Origin: Naasia sp. SYSU D00057
Lineage (GTDB): Bacteria; Actinomycetota; Actinomycetes; Actinomycetales; Microbacteriaceae
NCBI RefSeq assembly: GCF_017916505.1
Contig: NZ_JAFMSZ010000002.1
Location: forward strand, 248,001-312,000
DNA length: 64,000 bases
Direction of reading: 5' to 3'
Shown: positions 25,347 to 35,359 of the stretch, piece by piece
Layout: every line of letters begins with the position of its first letter
Position numbering within the stretch: position 1 is the stretch's first letter
Program-made: the position numbers and the translations under genes
The notes under the pieces: model-generated
What the model saw: the letters and a program-made list of their open reading frames with translations, nothing else
Databases searched by the model: none
What the model was told of the DNA's origin: nothing

Positions 25347-27101
25347 GTGCACGAGTCGCTGGTGGAGTGGTGGAACAGCATCTCGCTGCGCACCAAGATC
25401 ACCGGCGTCACCGTGCTGTTGCTCACGTTCGGGCTGCTCGTCACCGGGCTCGGCACCATGACCGTGATGCGGAATTTCCTCTTCGACGAGGTGGACAGCC
25501 AGATCCGGGCCGCGGCGAACGGCCTGCCGGAGACGTTCAGCATCAGCGACGAGTCGACGCTGTGGGGCGGCGGCACCGGCACGCCGACCGACTACGTGCT
25601 CGCCGCCGTCGACCGCTCCGGTGAGGTCATCGAGGCCAACGAGCAGTGGCGCGCCGCCGAGGACGCGCCCGACACGTCCGCGATCACGCGCTCGTTCACC
25701 CTCGAGAACGCGGGCATCCCCTTCACGGTCCGCAACGAGGACCACACGAGCGAGTGGCGCGTCCTCGCCATCCCCGGCTCGATGCTCGGCAGCAACCAGT
25801 ACTACTCGCTCATCATCGGGCTCCCCCTCGACAGCACGAACAAGGCGATCGCCCGCATGTTCACGCTGTTCCTGCTGTTCGGGATCGTCGTCGTCGTGCT
25901 CGGGGCGGTCCTCACCCGGCTGCTCGTGACGAGCGCGTTCGGGCCCCTGCGGCAGGTGGAGAAGACCGCGGCCGAGATCGCGGACGGCGACTTCAGCCAG
26001 CGGCTCGGCGGCGCGACCCCGAACACGGAGGTCGGGCGCCTCAACCGGTCACTCAACACCATGCTCAGCCGCATCGACCGCGCCTTCAGCGACCGCGCAC
26101 GCACCATCGAGCAGATGCGCCGCTTCGTCGGCGACGCCAGCCACGAGCTGCGGACCCCGCTCGTCTCCCTCCGCGGCTACGCCGAGCTGTACCGGATGGG
26201 CGCCCTGCAGAGCCCCGAGGAGGTCGCGCAGGCGATGGACCGCATCGAGCGCGAGGCGATCCGGATGAGCGGGCTCGTGCAGGACCTGCTCGAGCTCGCG
26301 CGGCTCGACGAGACCAAGCCTCTGCGCCTCGCGCCGGTCGCCCTGCTCCCCCTGGCGAAGGATGCGGCCCTCGACACGATGGCGTCCTCGCAGGGCCGCG
26401 TCGTCACCGTCGTCACCGACCAGGACGGCGCGCCGCCTGCTGACGACGCCGACCTCGAGCCGCCGGGCGACGGCGACGATGAGTCCCTCGACGGGGTGCC
26501 GGAGACCGTGCCGAGCGGCGCGGGCGAGAACGGCGAGGGACGCCAGCGGAGCCGGCGGCTCCCCCGGCTCGCGCGCCCCGCCGCGACGACCGGCCCGCTC
26601 GCCTTCTCGCGCGCCCAGCTCGCGCGCCTCCGACGCCGCAGCAACGGCGCGATGCCGGTGATCCTCGTCGCCGACGAGAGCCCGACGTCGCGCCCGGGTC
26701 CGCCCGCCGTGGTGCTCGGCGAGGAGAACAAGATCCGGCAGGTGCTGACGAACCTGCTCGGCAACGCCACGCGATTTACCGCGCCCGACACCCCGATCGA
26801 GATCGTCGTCCGCACCGACGCGGAGACCTCGACGGCGATCGTCGAGATCGTCGACCACGGCGAGGGCATCCCACCGCAGGTGCGGGAGAAGATCTTCCAG
26901 CGCTTCTGGCGGGCGGACAGCTCGCGCACCCGCGACACGGGCGGCAGCGGCCTGGGCCTCGCGATCGTGTCCGCCATCGTCGCGGCCCACAAGGGCACCG
27001 TGGAGGTCGACGAGACGCCGGGCGGCGGCGCCACCTTCCGCGTGAAGCTGCCGCTCCTCCCCAAGCCGTCGGACGAGGACGACTCCGCCGACGAGGAGTG
27101 A
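25347..27101 (+). CDS. Sensor histidine kinase with low-complexity insertion
   Basis: A 584-residue membrane kinase, partner of the preceding regulator. Helix 1 (about 17-40), an extracytoplasmic sensor (41-165), helix 2 (172-194), HAMP (195-247), HisKA with His266 in FVGDASHELRTPL, and the ATPase domain from about 455 (N box NLLGNATRF, G boxes DHGEGIPP and TGGSGLGLAIV). Between HisKA and the ATPase lies a polar insertion of about 90 residues (360-450) rich in Asp/Gly/Pro then Arg, not usual for the family. GTG 25347 has TACACT (25333-25338) 8 bases upstream, so probably leaderless. Confidence 0.93.
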   Translation: MHESLVEWWNSISLRTKITGVTVLLLTFGLLVTGLGTMTVMRNFLFDEVDSQIRAAANGLPETFSISDESTLWGGGTGTPTDYVLAAVDRSGEVIEANEQWRAAEDAPDTSAITRSFTLENAGIPFTVRNEDHTSEWRVLAIPGSMLGSNQYYSLIIGLPLDSTNKAIARMFTLFLLFGIVVVVLGAVLTRLLVTSAFGPLRQVEKTAAEIADGDFSQRLGGATPNTEVGRLNRSLNTMLSRIDRAFSDRARTIEQMRRFVGDASHELRTPLVSLRGYAELYRMGALQSPEEVAQAMDRIEREAIRMSGLVQDLLELARLDETKPLRLAPVALLPLAKDAALDTMASSQGRVVTVVTDQDGAPPADDADLEPPGDGDDESLDGVPETVPSGAGENGEGRQRSRRLPRLARPAATTGPLAFSRAQLARLRRRSNGAMPVILVADESPTSRPGPPAVVLGEENKIRQVLTNLLGNATRFTAPDTPIEIVVRTDAETSTAIVEIVDHGEGIPPQVREKIFQRFWRADSSRTRDTGGSGLGLAIVSAIVAAHKGTVEVDETPGGGATFRVKLPLLPKPSDEDDSADEE

Positions 27102-27159
27102 CCGCGCGGCGGGCCGCGCGGGCGGCCTAGGTTCGGCTCCTCACCACGGGAGGAGCACC

Positions 27160-27453
27160 ATGCCGAGATTCACCGTCGACAGCGAGGCGGTCTTCGCCGC
27201 CCAGTCCGCCGTCAGCGCCACCATCCCCCGCGTGCAGGCGGACGTCGCCGCCCTGCTGGCACAGCTGCACGCGCTGCAGGACAGCTGGGGAGGCAGCGCC
27301 GCCGTCGCCTTCCAGGGCGTCGTCACCGAGTGGCAGGCCACCCAGCAGCGGGTCGAGGAGTCCCTCGTCGCCATCAACGAGGCGCTGGGCGCCGCGGGCC
27401 GCCAGTACCTCGAGGTCGAGGAGTCGAACGCCCGCATGTTCGGCATCCGGTGA
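27160..27453 (+). CDS. WXG100 family ESX-type protein
   Basis: A 97-residue helical-hairpin protein of the WXG100 family, substrates of type VII (ESX) secretion. The turn is SWGGSAAVAF (W-G-G) at about residue 43, flanked by two amphipathic helices, and the C terminus holds a YLEVEESNARMF segment. A strong ribosome site (GGGAGGAG) stands 6 bases before ATG. No ESX machinery gene is in the window, so this is an orphan copy. Confidence 0.85.
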   Translation: MPRFTVDSEAVFAAQSAVSATIPRVQADVAALLAQLHALQDSWGGSAAVAFQGVVTEWQATQQRVEESLVAINEALGAAGRQYLEVEESNARMFGIR

Positions 27454-27480
27454 TGTCGCGTCGAGCGCGCCGTCACCGCA

Positions 27481-27572
27481 TCGAGCGCGCCCTGAGGCAC
27501 CGAGTGCACCCTGGGCCCAGGGTGCACTCGGTGCCCCAGGGCGCATTCGGCGGATCGGGGGTGCGCTCGGCG
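27481..27572. repeat. Nested inverted repeat, family 2, locus B
   Basis: Arms at 27481-27494, 27498-27513, 27518-27533, 27537-27552 and 27560-27572 in the same order and similar spacing as at 485-573. Arms 2 and 3 together form a perfect 36-bp palindrome (27498-27533) centred on GGGCCC. Arm 1 (GAGCGCGCCCTG) can pair with arm 4 (CAGGGCGCATTC). It lies between the converging wxg100 and groEL genes, 30 bp from the groEL terminator. Function unknown. Confidence 0.7.
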
Positions 27573-27602
27573 TCCCCCGCCCAGCGCGCCACCGCCCAGA
27601 AA

Positions 27603-27640
27603 CGCCGAAGGGCGGCCCCGAAACGGGACCGCCCTCGGCG
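27603..27640 (-). terminator. Intrinsic terminator of groEL
   Basis: Minus strand: CGCCGA and GGGCGG pair with CCGCCC and TCGGCG across one bulge, then CCCG/CGGG closes a TTT loop; the hairpin is followed by TTTCT. It lies 16 bases after the groEL stop. Confidence 0.85.
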
Positions 27641-27655
27641 TACTGGAGCTCGGAC

Positions 27656-29339
<1,684 letters not shown>

Positions 29340-29406
29340 TTCATCTTGGCAGTCGACCCCGGCGAGTGCAAGACGACCGGGGCGTCCGGGAGGGACGACG
29401 GGAAGG

Positions 29407-29610
29407 TCAGGCGAGGCGGACGGATTCCGCCTGCGGACCCTTCTGGCCGGCGCCGACCTCGAAGGTCACCGCCTGCCCCTCCTCCAGCGACTTGTAGCCC
29501 TGCATGTCGATCGCCGAGTAGTGGACGAACACGTCCTGTCCGCCTTCATCGACAGTGATGAAGCCGAACCCCTTCTCAGCGTTGAACCACTTGACGGTCC
29601 CTCGCGCCAT
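29407..29610 (-). CDS. cspA: Cold-shock protein, CspA type
   Basis: A 67-residue single-domain cold-shock protein: [16 protein letters not shown] (RNP1), DVFVHYSAI (RNP2), [17 protein letters not shown]. Binds single-stranded RNA/DNA and acts as RNA chaperone. ATG 29610 has CAGGAG seven bases upstream. A leader of perhaps 100 bases, with a GGAACGG/CCGTTCC hairpin near 29707-29730, precedes it, as is usual for csp genes where the leader controls stability. It is followed by groEL on the same strand with its own CIRCE-controlled promoter. Confidence 0.95.
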   Translation of the reverse strand: MARGTVKWFNAEKGFGFITVDEGGQDVFVHYSAIDMQGYKSLEEGQAVTFEVGAGQKGPQAESVRLA

Positions 29611-29787
29611 CTCTACTCCTGAGGTGCTGTGTTCCGGACCGGCCGGGTGGACGACCCGGGGGAATAGTAACGAGAGGCAACCGTCTGATCGGCGACGTTT
29701 CGGCTCGGAACGGGCGTAGAAGCCGTTCCGGAACGGAGATTAAACGAGACGGAAACACTGGAGGCCTCCCGGAGGCCCCGGCGCGGG

Positions 29788-30345
29788 TCAGGCGGGCGGC
29801 GCGTAGTCCGCGCCGAGCACGACCGTGATCCTGCTCTCGCCCTCGACCACGAACTGGTCGGAGAGCTGGATCGGCATGCCGCCGAGCGCCGCGGACAGCC
29901 CCCGCGCCGCCCCCTCCTGCGACGCGTCGCCGTAGTAGATCGCCGACGTCTGCACGTCCTGGGTGCTCGCGTTGCTGCGCGCGCCGACCGTCCACCCCTG
30001 GCCCTCGAGGGAGTCGCCGACCTGCCCGGCGAGTCCGGAGATCGTGGTGCCGTTCAGGACGATGACGTTCACCGCCGGATCGAGCGTCGGCTCGACCGTC
30101 GGCACCGCCGTCGGCTCGGCGGTCACGGAGGGCTGGGGGTCGCCGCCGCCGAAGGGGTTCGAGAACGACACCCGGTCGTTGATGAGGAACATGGCGAAGA
30201 CGCCCACGCCGATCAGCGCGGCGGTGGCGAGCGCCGCCCACGCGAACGTGAGCCAGCCCCGGCCCGGGCGGGGCGCACGGTGCGCACCGACGCGCTGCAG
30301 GTCGGCGGGCGGCCGGTCGAACCGGTCGGGCGGGTACTTGGCCAT
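29788..30345 (-). CDS. LytR C-terminal domain (LytR_C) membrane protein
   Basis: A 185-residue protein with a cytoplasmic basic N terminus (YPPDRFDRPPADLQRVGAHR), one membrane helix (WLTFAWAALATAALIGVGVF), a Thr/Pro/Glu linker and a LytR_C domain (VNVIVLNGTTISGLAGQVGD, GARSNASTQDVQTSAIYYGD). Stand-alone LytR_C proteins act outside the membrane near the wall and are thought to assist LytR-CpsA-Psr enzymes. ATG 30345 with GGAG four bases upstream is preferred; longer forms lack a site. The DUF3263 gene lies 20 bases upstream on the same strand. Confidence 0.88.
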   Translation of the reverse strand: MAKYPPDRFDRPPADLQRVGAHRAPRPGRGWLTFAWAALATAALIGVGVFAMFLINDRVSFSNPFGGGDPQPSVTAEPTAVPTVEPTLDPAVNVIVLNGTTISGLAGQVGDSLEGQGWTVGARSNASTQDVQTSAIYYGDASQEGAARGLSAALGGMPIQLSDQFVVEGESRITVVLGADYAPPA

Positions 30346-30365
30346 GGCTCCGGAGGTGCTCGAGG

Positions 30366-30659
30366 TCAGGGGGTGCGGCGGAGGTTCATCCGCGTGGCGC
30401 GGCGGGCGACGCGGGCGTCCCGCAGTCGCTGCAGGCGCTTCACCAGCATGGGATCGTGCGCTAGAGCGGCCGGCGAGTCGATCAGCGCGCCGAGCAGCTG
30501 GTAGTACCGGGCGGCGGAGAGGCCGAACTCCTCGCGGATGGCTTCCTCCTTGGCTCCGGCGTGACGCCACCACGTCCGCTCGAACGCGAGGATCGCCACG
30601 TCCCGCTCGCCGAGGGCGGCGCCGGGCTGGTCGTTCCGCTCGGAGGGAACCGGCTCCAC
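30366..30659 (-). CDS. DUF3263 protein
   Basis: A 97-residue helical protein with the DUF3263 core: GERDVAILAFERTWWRHAG, KEEAIREEFGLSAARYYQLL and IDSPAALAHDPMLVKRLQRL. The fold resembles a helix-turn-helix and the protein is thought to bind DNA, but no role is established. GTG 30659 follows GGGAGGGGTCT. The gene precedes LytR_C in many actinobacteria, so the pair is a conserved unit. A TAGGAT hexamer at about 30688-30693 is a likely -10. Confidence 0.85.
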   Translation of the reverse strand: MEPVPSERNDQPGAALGERDVAILAFERTWWRHAGAKEEAIREEFGLSAARYYQLLGALIDSPAALAHDPMLVKRLQRLRDARVARRATRMNLRRTP

Positions 30660-30753
30660 AGACCCCTCCCCTCCCGGAATACGGTCATCCTAGGGAGGGT
30701 TTGCTCCTGCGGACGGGAGCGACAGGCGTGCCCCCGGATCCGAGGAGGACGAC

Positions 30754-31155
30754 ATGACCTACAAGGTGACGAAGACCGACGACGAGTGGCGCAAGGAGCT
30801 CACCCCGAGCGAGTACAAGGTCCTGCGCGAGGCCGGCACGGAGCGCGCCTGGACCGGTGCGCTGCTCGATGAGAAGCGCGATGGCGTGTTCGTCTGCAAG
30901 GCGTGCGGCGCCGACCTGTTCCGCAGCACCACCAAGTTCGAGTCCGGCTCCGGCTGGCCGAGCTTCTTCGAGCCGATCAGCCCCGACGCGGTCGAGCTGC
31001 ACCGCGACGTGACGTACGGCATGGTCCGCACCGAGATCCGCTGCGCGACCTGCGGCTCGCACCTCGGCCACCTCTTCGACGACGCCCCGCAGACGCCGAC
31101 CGGCGACCGCTACTGCATGAACTCGCTCTCCCTGGAGTTCGAGCAGAAGGACTGA
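30754..31155 (+). CDS. msrB: Peptide-methionine (R)-S-oxide reductase
   Basis: MsrB repairs methionine-R-sulfoxide in proteins. The 133-residue product has the four zinc cysteines in two CxxC pairs (VCKACG and CATCGSHLGH), the FESGSGWPSF substrate segment, HLGHLFDDAPQTPTGDRYC and the catalytic Cys in RYCMNSLSLEF. ATG 30754 has GAGGAGGA upstream. It is a single gene, facing the deaminase gene end to end. Confidence 0.96.
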   Translation: MTYKVTKTDDEWRKELTPSEYKVLREAGTERAWTGALLDEKRDGVFVCKACGADLFRSTTKFESGSGWPSFFEPISPDAVELHRDVTYGMVRTEIRCATCGSHLGHLFDDAPQTPTGDRYCMNSLSLEFEQKD

Positions 31156-31176
31156 CCTCCCACGAGGCCTCCGCGG

Positions 31177-31683
31177 TCAGCGCCAGAAGTCGGCGTGGAC
31201 CGCGGACGCCTCGTCCGCGAGGGCGGGCCCCTGGACGATGACGTCCCGCTGTCCACTGCCGAGCACGACCGCGCTCGGCAGCGACATCGTCGGATTCTCC
31301 GGGTCGTCGCCCGTCAGCTCGGCGAGCTGCGACTCGCTCATCGCGTAGACCACGCGTCCGATGCCCGACCAGTAGATCGCACCTGAGCACATCGCGCACG
31401 GCTCGCAGCTCGTATAGAGGGAGAAGTCGGCGAGCGCCGCGGCGCCGAACCGCTTCCACGCGAGGCGCACGAGGTTCGTCTCCGCGTGGCCGGTGCAGTC
31501 GTCCTCGGTGACGACGGTGTTCTCCGCCTCCAGCACCACGGTGCCGCGGTCGTCGGCCAGCACGGCGCCGAACGGGTGGTTGCCCCGGGCCCGGGCGCGG
31601 GCGGATGCGTGGATGGCCGCCCTGAGCAGCGCGCGATCGTCCTCGGTGAGCGTCGGGTCCTCCGTCGGCGTCTCCTGCTCCAT
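31177..31683 (-). CDS. Nucleoside/guanine deaminase-type zinc enzyme
   Basis: A 168-residue cytidine-deaminase-fold enzyme: NHPFGAVLADDRG, the zinc motif HAE (TGHAETNLVR) and PCAMC (SCEPCAMCSGAIYWSGIGRV). The ETNLVRLA and GAIYWSGI segments fit the guanine deaminase/nucleoside deaminase branch rather than TadA, which has longer tRNA-binding parts. ATG 31683 is preceded by CAGGAT at 6 bases, a possible leaderless -10. The gene is divergent from the SGNH hydrolase gene. Confidence 0.85.
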   Translation of the reverse strand: MEQETPTEDPTLTEDDRALLRAAIHASARARARGNHPFGAVLADDRGTVVLEAENTVVTEDDCTGHAETNLVRLAWKRFGAAALADFSLYTSCEPCAMCSGAIYWSGIGRVVYAMSESQLAELTGDDPENPTMSLPSAVVLGSGQRDVIVQGPALADEASAVHADFWR

Positions 31684-31759
31684 CGCTCGATCCTGCCCGC
31701 GGTGCGCCTCCCGCGCCAGCCCGGCGCAGCGGACAGGGCGTCCGCGTACCGTGGCGGCC

Positions 31760-32416
31760 ATGTCCACCGCACCGCCCGCCCCCGGCCACGTCGTGCTCCT
31801 CGGCGACTCGATCTTCGACAACAAGGTGTACGTCGGGCGAGATCCCGACGTCGTGGCCCAGGTGCGGGAGATCCTGCCGGAGGGCTGGCGGGCGACGCTG
31901 CTCGCAGTCGACGGGGACGTCACGTCGGGAGTGCGGCGGCAGCTGCGCGGCCTTCCGGCGGACGCCACGCACCTCGTCGTGAGTGTGGGCGGCAACGACG
32001 CCCTGGGGTTCGCGCACGTCCTCGACTCGCCCGCCTCCTCGGTGGCCGAGGGGCTCGTCCTGCTGAAGGGGGCGCAGGACGCCTTCGCCCGCAGCTACGA
32101 GGACATGCTCGACGGCGTCACCGCACTCGGGCTTCCCACGGCGGTCTGCACCATCTACGACACCCCGCCGTCATCGCCGAGCCACGCGGTCATCCGCACC
32201 GGGCTCGCCGTCTTCAACGACGCGATCACCCGGGCAGCGTTCCGCCGCGGCGTCACGCTCCTCGACCTGCGGCTGCTCTGCACCGAGGACGCCGACTACG
32301 CCAACCCGATCGAGCCGTCGGCGCACGGCGGGGCCAAGATCGCGACCGGCATCGCCGAGTGGGTGCTCGGCCGGGGCGAGGCGGAACGATCCCGGGTTGT
32401 GGCGCGCCGGCCCTGA
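31760..32416 (+). CDS. SGNH/GDSL-family hydrolase
   Basis: A 218-residue esterase-like protein with block I GDSIFDNKVYVG (nucleophile Ser in GDS), block III VSVGGNDALGF (GxND), and a late block with HGGAKIATGIAEWVL where the catalytic His would sit (SAHGG). No signal peptide is visible, so it is probably cytoplasmic. The substrate is unknown. A TACCGT hexamer (31747-31752) lies 7 bases before ATG 31760, predicting a leaderless mRNA. Confidence 0.85.
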   Translation: MSTAPPAPGHVVLLGDSIFDNKVYVGRDPDVVAQVREILPEGWRATLLAVDGDVTSGVRRQLRGLPADATHLVVSVGGNDALGFAHVLDSPASSVAEGLVLLKGAQDAFARSYEDMLDGVTALGLPTAVCTIYDTPPSSPSHAVIRTGLAVFNDAITRAAFRRGVTLLDLRLLCTEDADYANPIEPSAHGGAKIATGIAEWVLGRGEAERSRVVARRP

Positions 32417-32437
32417 GCCGGCCGGCGCGCCGGTCCG

Positions 32438-33019
32438 CTAGCGGCGCCGAGAGGGCAGCAGCCCCGACACCCGCTCGAGCAGCGGAACCGCGACCGCGGG
32501 GCTGGTCCGCCGCTGCTGCTCCCCCTGCTGGGCGGCGAGCACGATCAGCACAGCCGTGAGCGCCGGCGACACCCACTGCACCCACTTCTGCTGCCGCTGT
32601 GCGGTGCTCATCTCGGTCGAGGTGGTGCCGAACGGCTCCGTCGGCCCGGCACCGCCTTCGTCCTGGTGCTCGGCCTGCACCTTCCCGAGCGCACCGGAGA
32701 AGGCCGACGCGCCCGCTGCTGCCAGCGTGATGGCCGTCTTGATCGCCGCGCTGCGCCGGCCCTCGGGCTGCACGAGCAGTCGCTGCTTGTCGCTGAGGAG
32801 CATCCCTACGCTGCCGACCGCGTGCGCGGCCATCGACGCGATCAGCACGGGAGACCACTTCCCCCAGCCTGCGCTCGAGATCCGGGTCCGCTCCTGCGGG
32901 TCGCGCGCTGCGGCGGCGCCGCCGTTGAGGCCGATCGCGCCCATGAGGGTGCCGCCGAACCAGGACGCGAGGCCGAGGTCGTGGAGGCTGCGGACGAGGG
33001 TGGTGGTGTTGGTGGACAT
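32438..33019 (-). CDS. Membrane protein of unknown function
   Basis: A 193-residue protein with four likely hydrophobic segments: LGLASWFGGTLMGAIGL near the N terminus, WSPVLIASMAAHAVGSVGMLL, IKTAITLAAAGASAFSGALG and a last one (WVSPALTAVLIVLAAQQG). The N-terminal start STNTTTLVRSLHDLGLASWF looks conserved-protein-like, but I cannot name a family. ATG 33019 has GGAG seven bases upstream. The 262-bp gap before it (33020-33281) contains a GC-rich hairpin near 33110-33150 and no gene. Confidence 0.7.
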   Translation of the reverse strand: MSTNTTTLVRSLHDLGLASWFGGTLMGAIGLNGGAAAARDPQERTRISSAGWGKWSPVLIASMAAHAVGSVGMLLSDKQRLLVQPEGRRSAAIKTAITLAAAGASAFSGALGKVQAEHQDEGGAGPTEPFGTTSTEMSTAQRQQKWVQWVSPALTAVLIVLAAQQGEQQRRTSPAVAVPLLERVSGLLPSRRR

Positions 33020-33281
33020 CGCTGAACTCCTGCTTCGGGTGGGCCGAGCCCGGGTCGGCTCGATGGTCCGGAGTGTTCCGCCCTCTGCTCCAAGGGGCCT
33101 GGACGCGGGGGCGCCGACGCGCCCGGGGACGCCCCCTGTCCACCTTCGCGGCGCGGTTTGTGCGGTTTCTGCAATGCCGAGCGGCTCGAAGAGGGTCCGC
33201 GGTCGCGGTTGTCTCACAAGAAGATGAGGCCATCCGCAGCCCGGGGCTAGCATCCCGCAGACCGAAGCGCAGGGAGGCGTG

Positions 33282-35339
33282 GTGAGCAACGAGCAGTCCA
33301 CAGCGGACACGTTCACGACCGAGTTCGAGGAGCCGAGCGGCCTGGAGGCGGCAGCGCCGGAGGTCGCGACCGCCGGTGCGGCGTCACCGGACGTCCCGGA
33401 CTTCGAGGCCGTCGCGGACCTGCTGCTCGGCAGCTGGAAGGACATCCGGCTCGACGCGCGCCGCCGCATGCTCGACCCCGAGCTGCACTACCGCGAGGAG
33501 CTCCCGCTCGCCGAGCGCCGCGCCCTCGTGACGGAGCGGCTGCACGCGCTGCTCCGCTCCGGAGCCCCCCGCCTGCCGTTCCCGTCCGAGCACGGCGGCA
33601 GCAACGACGCCGGCGGCAACCTGGTCGCCTTCGAGGAGATCGTCACCGCCGACCCGTCCCTGCAGATCAAGGCCGGAGTGCAGTGGGGCCTGTTCACGGC
33701 CGCGATCCTCCACCTCGGCACGGCCACCCACCACGAGCGCTTCCTCGACGACGCCGTCGAGCTGCGCGTGCTCGGCAGCTTCGCGATGACCGAGACCGGC
33801 CACGGCTCCGACGTCGCCTCCATCGCCACGACGGCCACCTACGACCCGGACACCGAGGAGTTCGTCCTGCACACCCCGTTCCGGGGAGCGTGGAAGGACT
33901 ACCTCGGCAACGCCGCGGTCGACGCCAAGGCCGCCGTGGTCTTCGCCCAGCTCGAGACGCGCGGCGAGCGCCACGGAGTGCACGCCTTCTACGTGCCCAT
34001 CCGCGACGAGGACGGGAACTTCCTCCCGGGCGTCGGCGGTGAGGACGACGGGCCGAAGGCGGGCCTCAACGGCGTCGACAACGGCCGCCTCCACTTCTCG
34101 TCGGTCCGCATCCCGCGGACCAACCTCCTCAACCGCTACGGGGACGTCGCGCCCGACGGCACCTACTCGTCCCCGATCGCCAGCCAGGGCCGCCGCTTCT
34201 TCACGATGCTCGGCACACTCGTGCAGGGCCGCGTCTCCCTCGCCGGCTCCGCCGTCGCGGGCGCCAAGGTCGCGCTGCAGATCGCGGTCCGGTACGGCGA
34301 CCAGCGGCGGCAGTTCCCGGGCGCCGGCGGCGAGGAGCAGGTGCTGCTCGACTACCAGCGCCACCAGCGGCGGCTCCTCCCCCGCGTCGCGGCCGCCTAC
34401 GCGGCCACGTTCACGCAGGACGAGCTGCTGCTCGCCTTCCACGAGGTGTTCAGCGGGGCCCGCGACACCGACGAGACCCGGCAGGACCTGGAGACGTTCG
34501 CCGCGGCGGCGAAGGCGGAGGCCACCTGGCTCGCTCTGGACACAGTGCAGGAGTGCCGCGAGGCCTGCGGCGGCGCCGGCTACCTCGCCGAGAACCGCTT
34601 CGGCCAGCTGCGCTCGGACCTCGACGTGTACGCCACGTTCGAGGGCGACAACACCGTGCTGCTCCAGCTCGTCGGCAAGCGGCTACTCGCGGACTACGCC
34701 AAGAAGTTCAAGGGAGCCTCCCCGGTCACCGTCGCGGGGACGCTGGCGAAGAGCATCGGCGGCGGTGCCCTCGCGGCGGCGGGGCTGACCGCCCTGTCGC
34801 AGCGGATCGCCGACCGCGGCGCCACCGGGTCCGCCCGCTCGCTGCGCGATCCCGAGGTCCAGGAGCGCCTGCTCTCGAGCCGGGTCGAGATCGCCGTCGC
34901 CGAGCTCGCTGCCCGGCTCCGGCCCGCGGGAAAGCTCGCCCCCGCCGAGGCGGCGGCTCTGGTGGGCCGCAGCCAGCACGAGCTCATCGAGACGGCCCGC
35001 GCCTACTCGCGCCTGCGCCAGTGGCAGGCCTTCACCCGCGGCATCGCGGGGGTCGAGCACGAGCCGACCCGCGAGCTGCTCGCGCAGCTCCGCGACGTGT
35101 TCGCGCTGGACATGATCGAGCGCGACCTCGCCTGGTACCTCGTCCGCGGCGTTCTCAGCGCGCAGCGCGCACGCGCGGTGACGGCGACGCTCGACGGCCT
35201 CCTCGCCGCGCTCCGCCCGTACGCGGTCGGGATCGTCGACGCGTTCGGCTACGAGCAGGGACACCTGCGCGCGCCGATCGCGTCGGACGCGGAGGGACGC
35301 CGGCAGGACGAGGCCCGCGCGACGTTCGCCGCCCGCTGA
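33282..35339 (+). CDS. Acyl-CoA oxidase/dehydrogenase family enzyme
   Basis: A 685-residue flavoprotein of the acyl-CoA oxidase type, oxidising acyl-CoA to trans-2-enoyl-CoA. The first 40 residues are acidic and variable. The FAD-binding segment is FAMTETGHGSDVASIATTA, the middle has TLVQGRVSLAGSAVAGAKVAL and YGDQRRQF, and the catalytic Glu lies in TFEGDNTVLLQLVGKRLL. The C-terminal extension of about 200 residues distinguishes oxidases from normal dehydrogenases. GTG 33282 is preferred to GTG 33279 because GGGAGG then has 4-base spacing. No beta-oxidation partners are adjacent. Confidence 0.9.
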   Translation: MSNEQSTADTFTTEFEEPSGLEAAAPEVATAGAASPDVPDFEAVADLLLGSWKDIRLDARRRMLDPELHYREELPLAERRALVTERLHALLRSGAPRLPFPSEHGGSNDAGGNLVAFEEIVTADPSLQIKAGVQWGLFTAAILHLGTATHHERFLDDAVELRVLGSFAMTETGHGSDVASIATTATYDPDTEEFVLHTPFRGAWKDYLGNAAVDAKAAVVFAQLETRGERHGVHAFYVPIRDEDGNFLPGVGGEDDGPKAGLNGVDNGRLHFSSVRIPRTNLLNRYGDVAPDGTYSSPIASQGRRFFTMLGTLVQGRVSLAGSAVAGAKVALQIAVRYGDQRRQFPGAGGEEQVLLDYQRHQRRLLPRVAAAYAATFTQDELLLAFHEVFSGARDTDETRQDLETFAAAAKAEATWLALDTVQECREACGGAGYLAENRFGQLRSDLDVYATFEGDNTVLLQLVGKRLLADYAKKFKGASPVTVAGTLAKSIGGGALAAAGLTALSQRIADRGATGSARSLRDPEVQERLLSSRVEIAVAELAARLRPAGKLAPAEAAALVGRSQHELIETARAYSRLRQWQAFTRGIAGVEHEPTRELLAQLRDVFALDMIERDLAWYLVRGVLSAQRARAVTATLDGLLAALRPYAVGIVDAFGYEQGHLRAPIASDAEGRRQDEARATFAAR

Positions 35340-35359
35340 GCCGAGCCGGCGCTGCGCCG

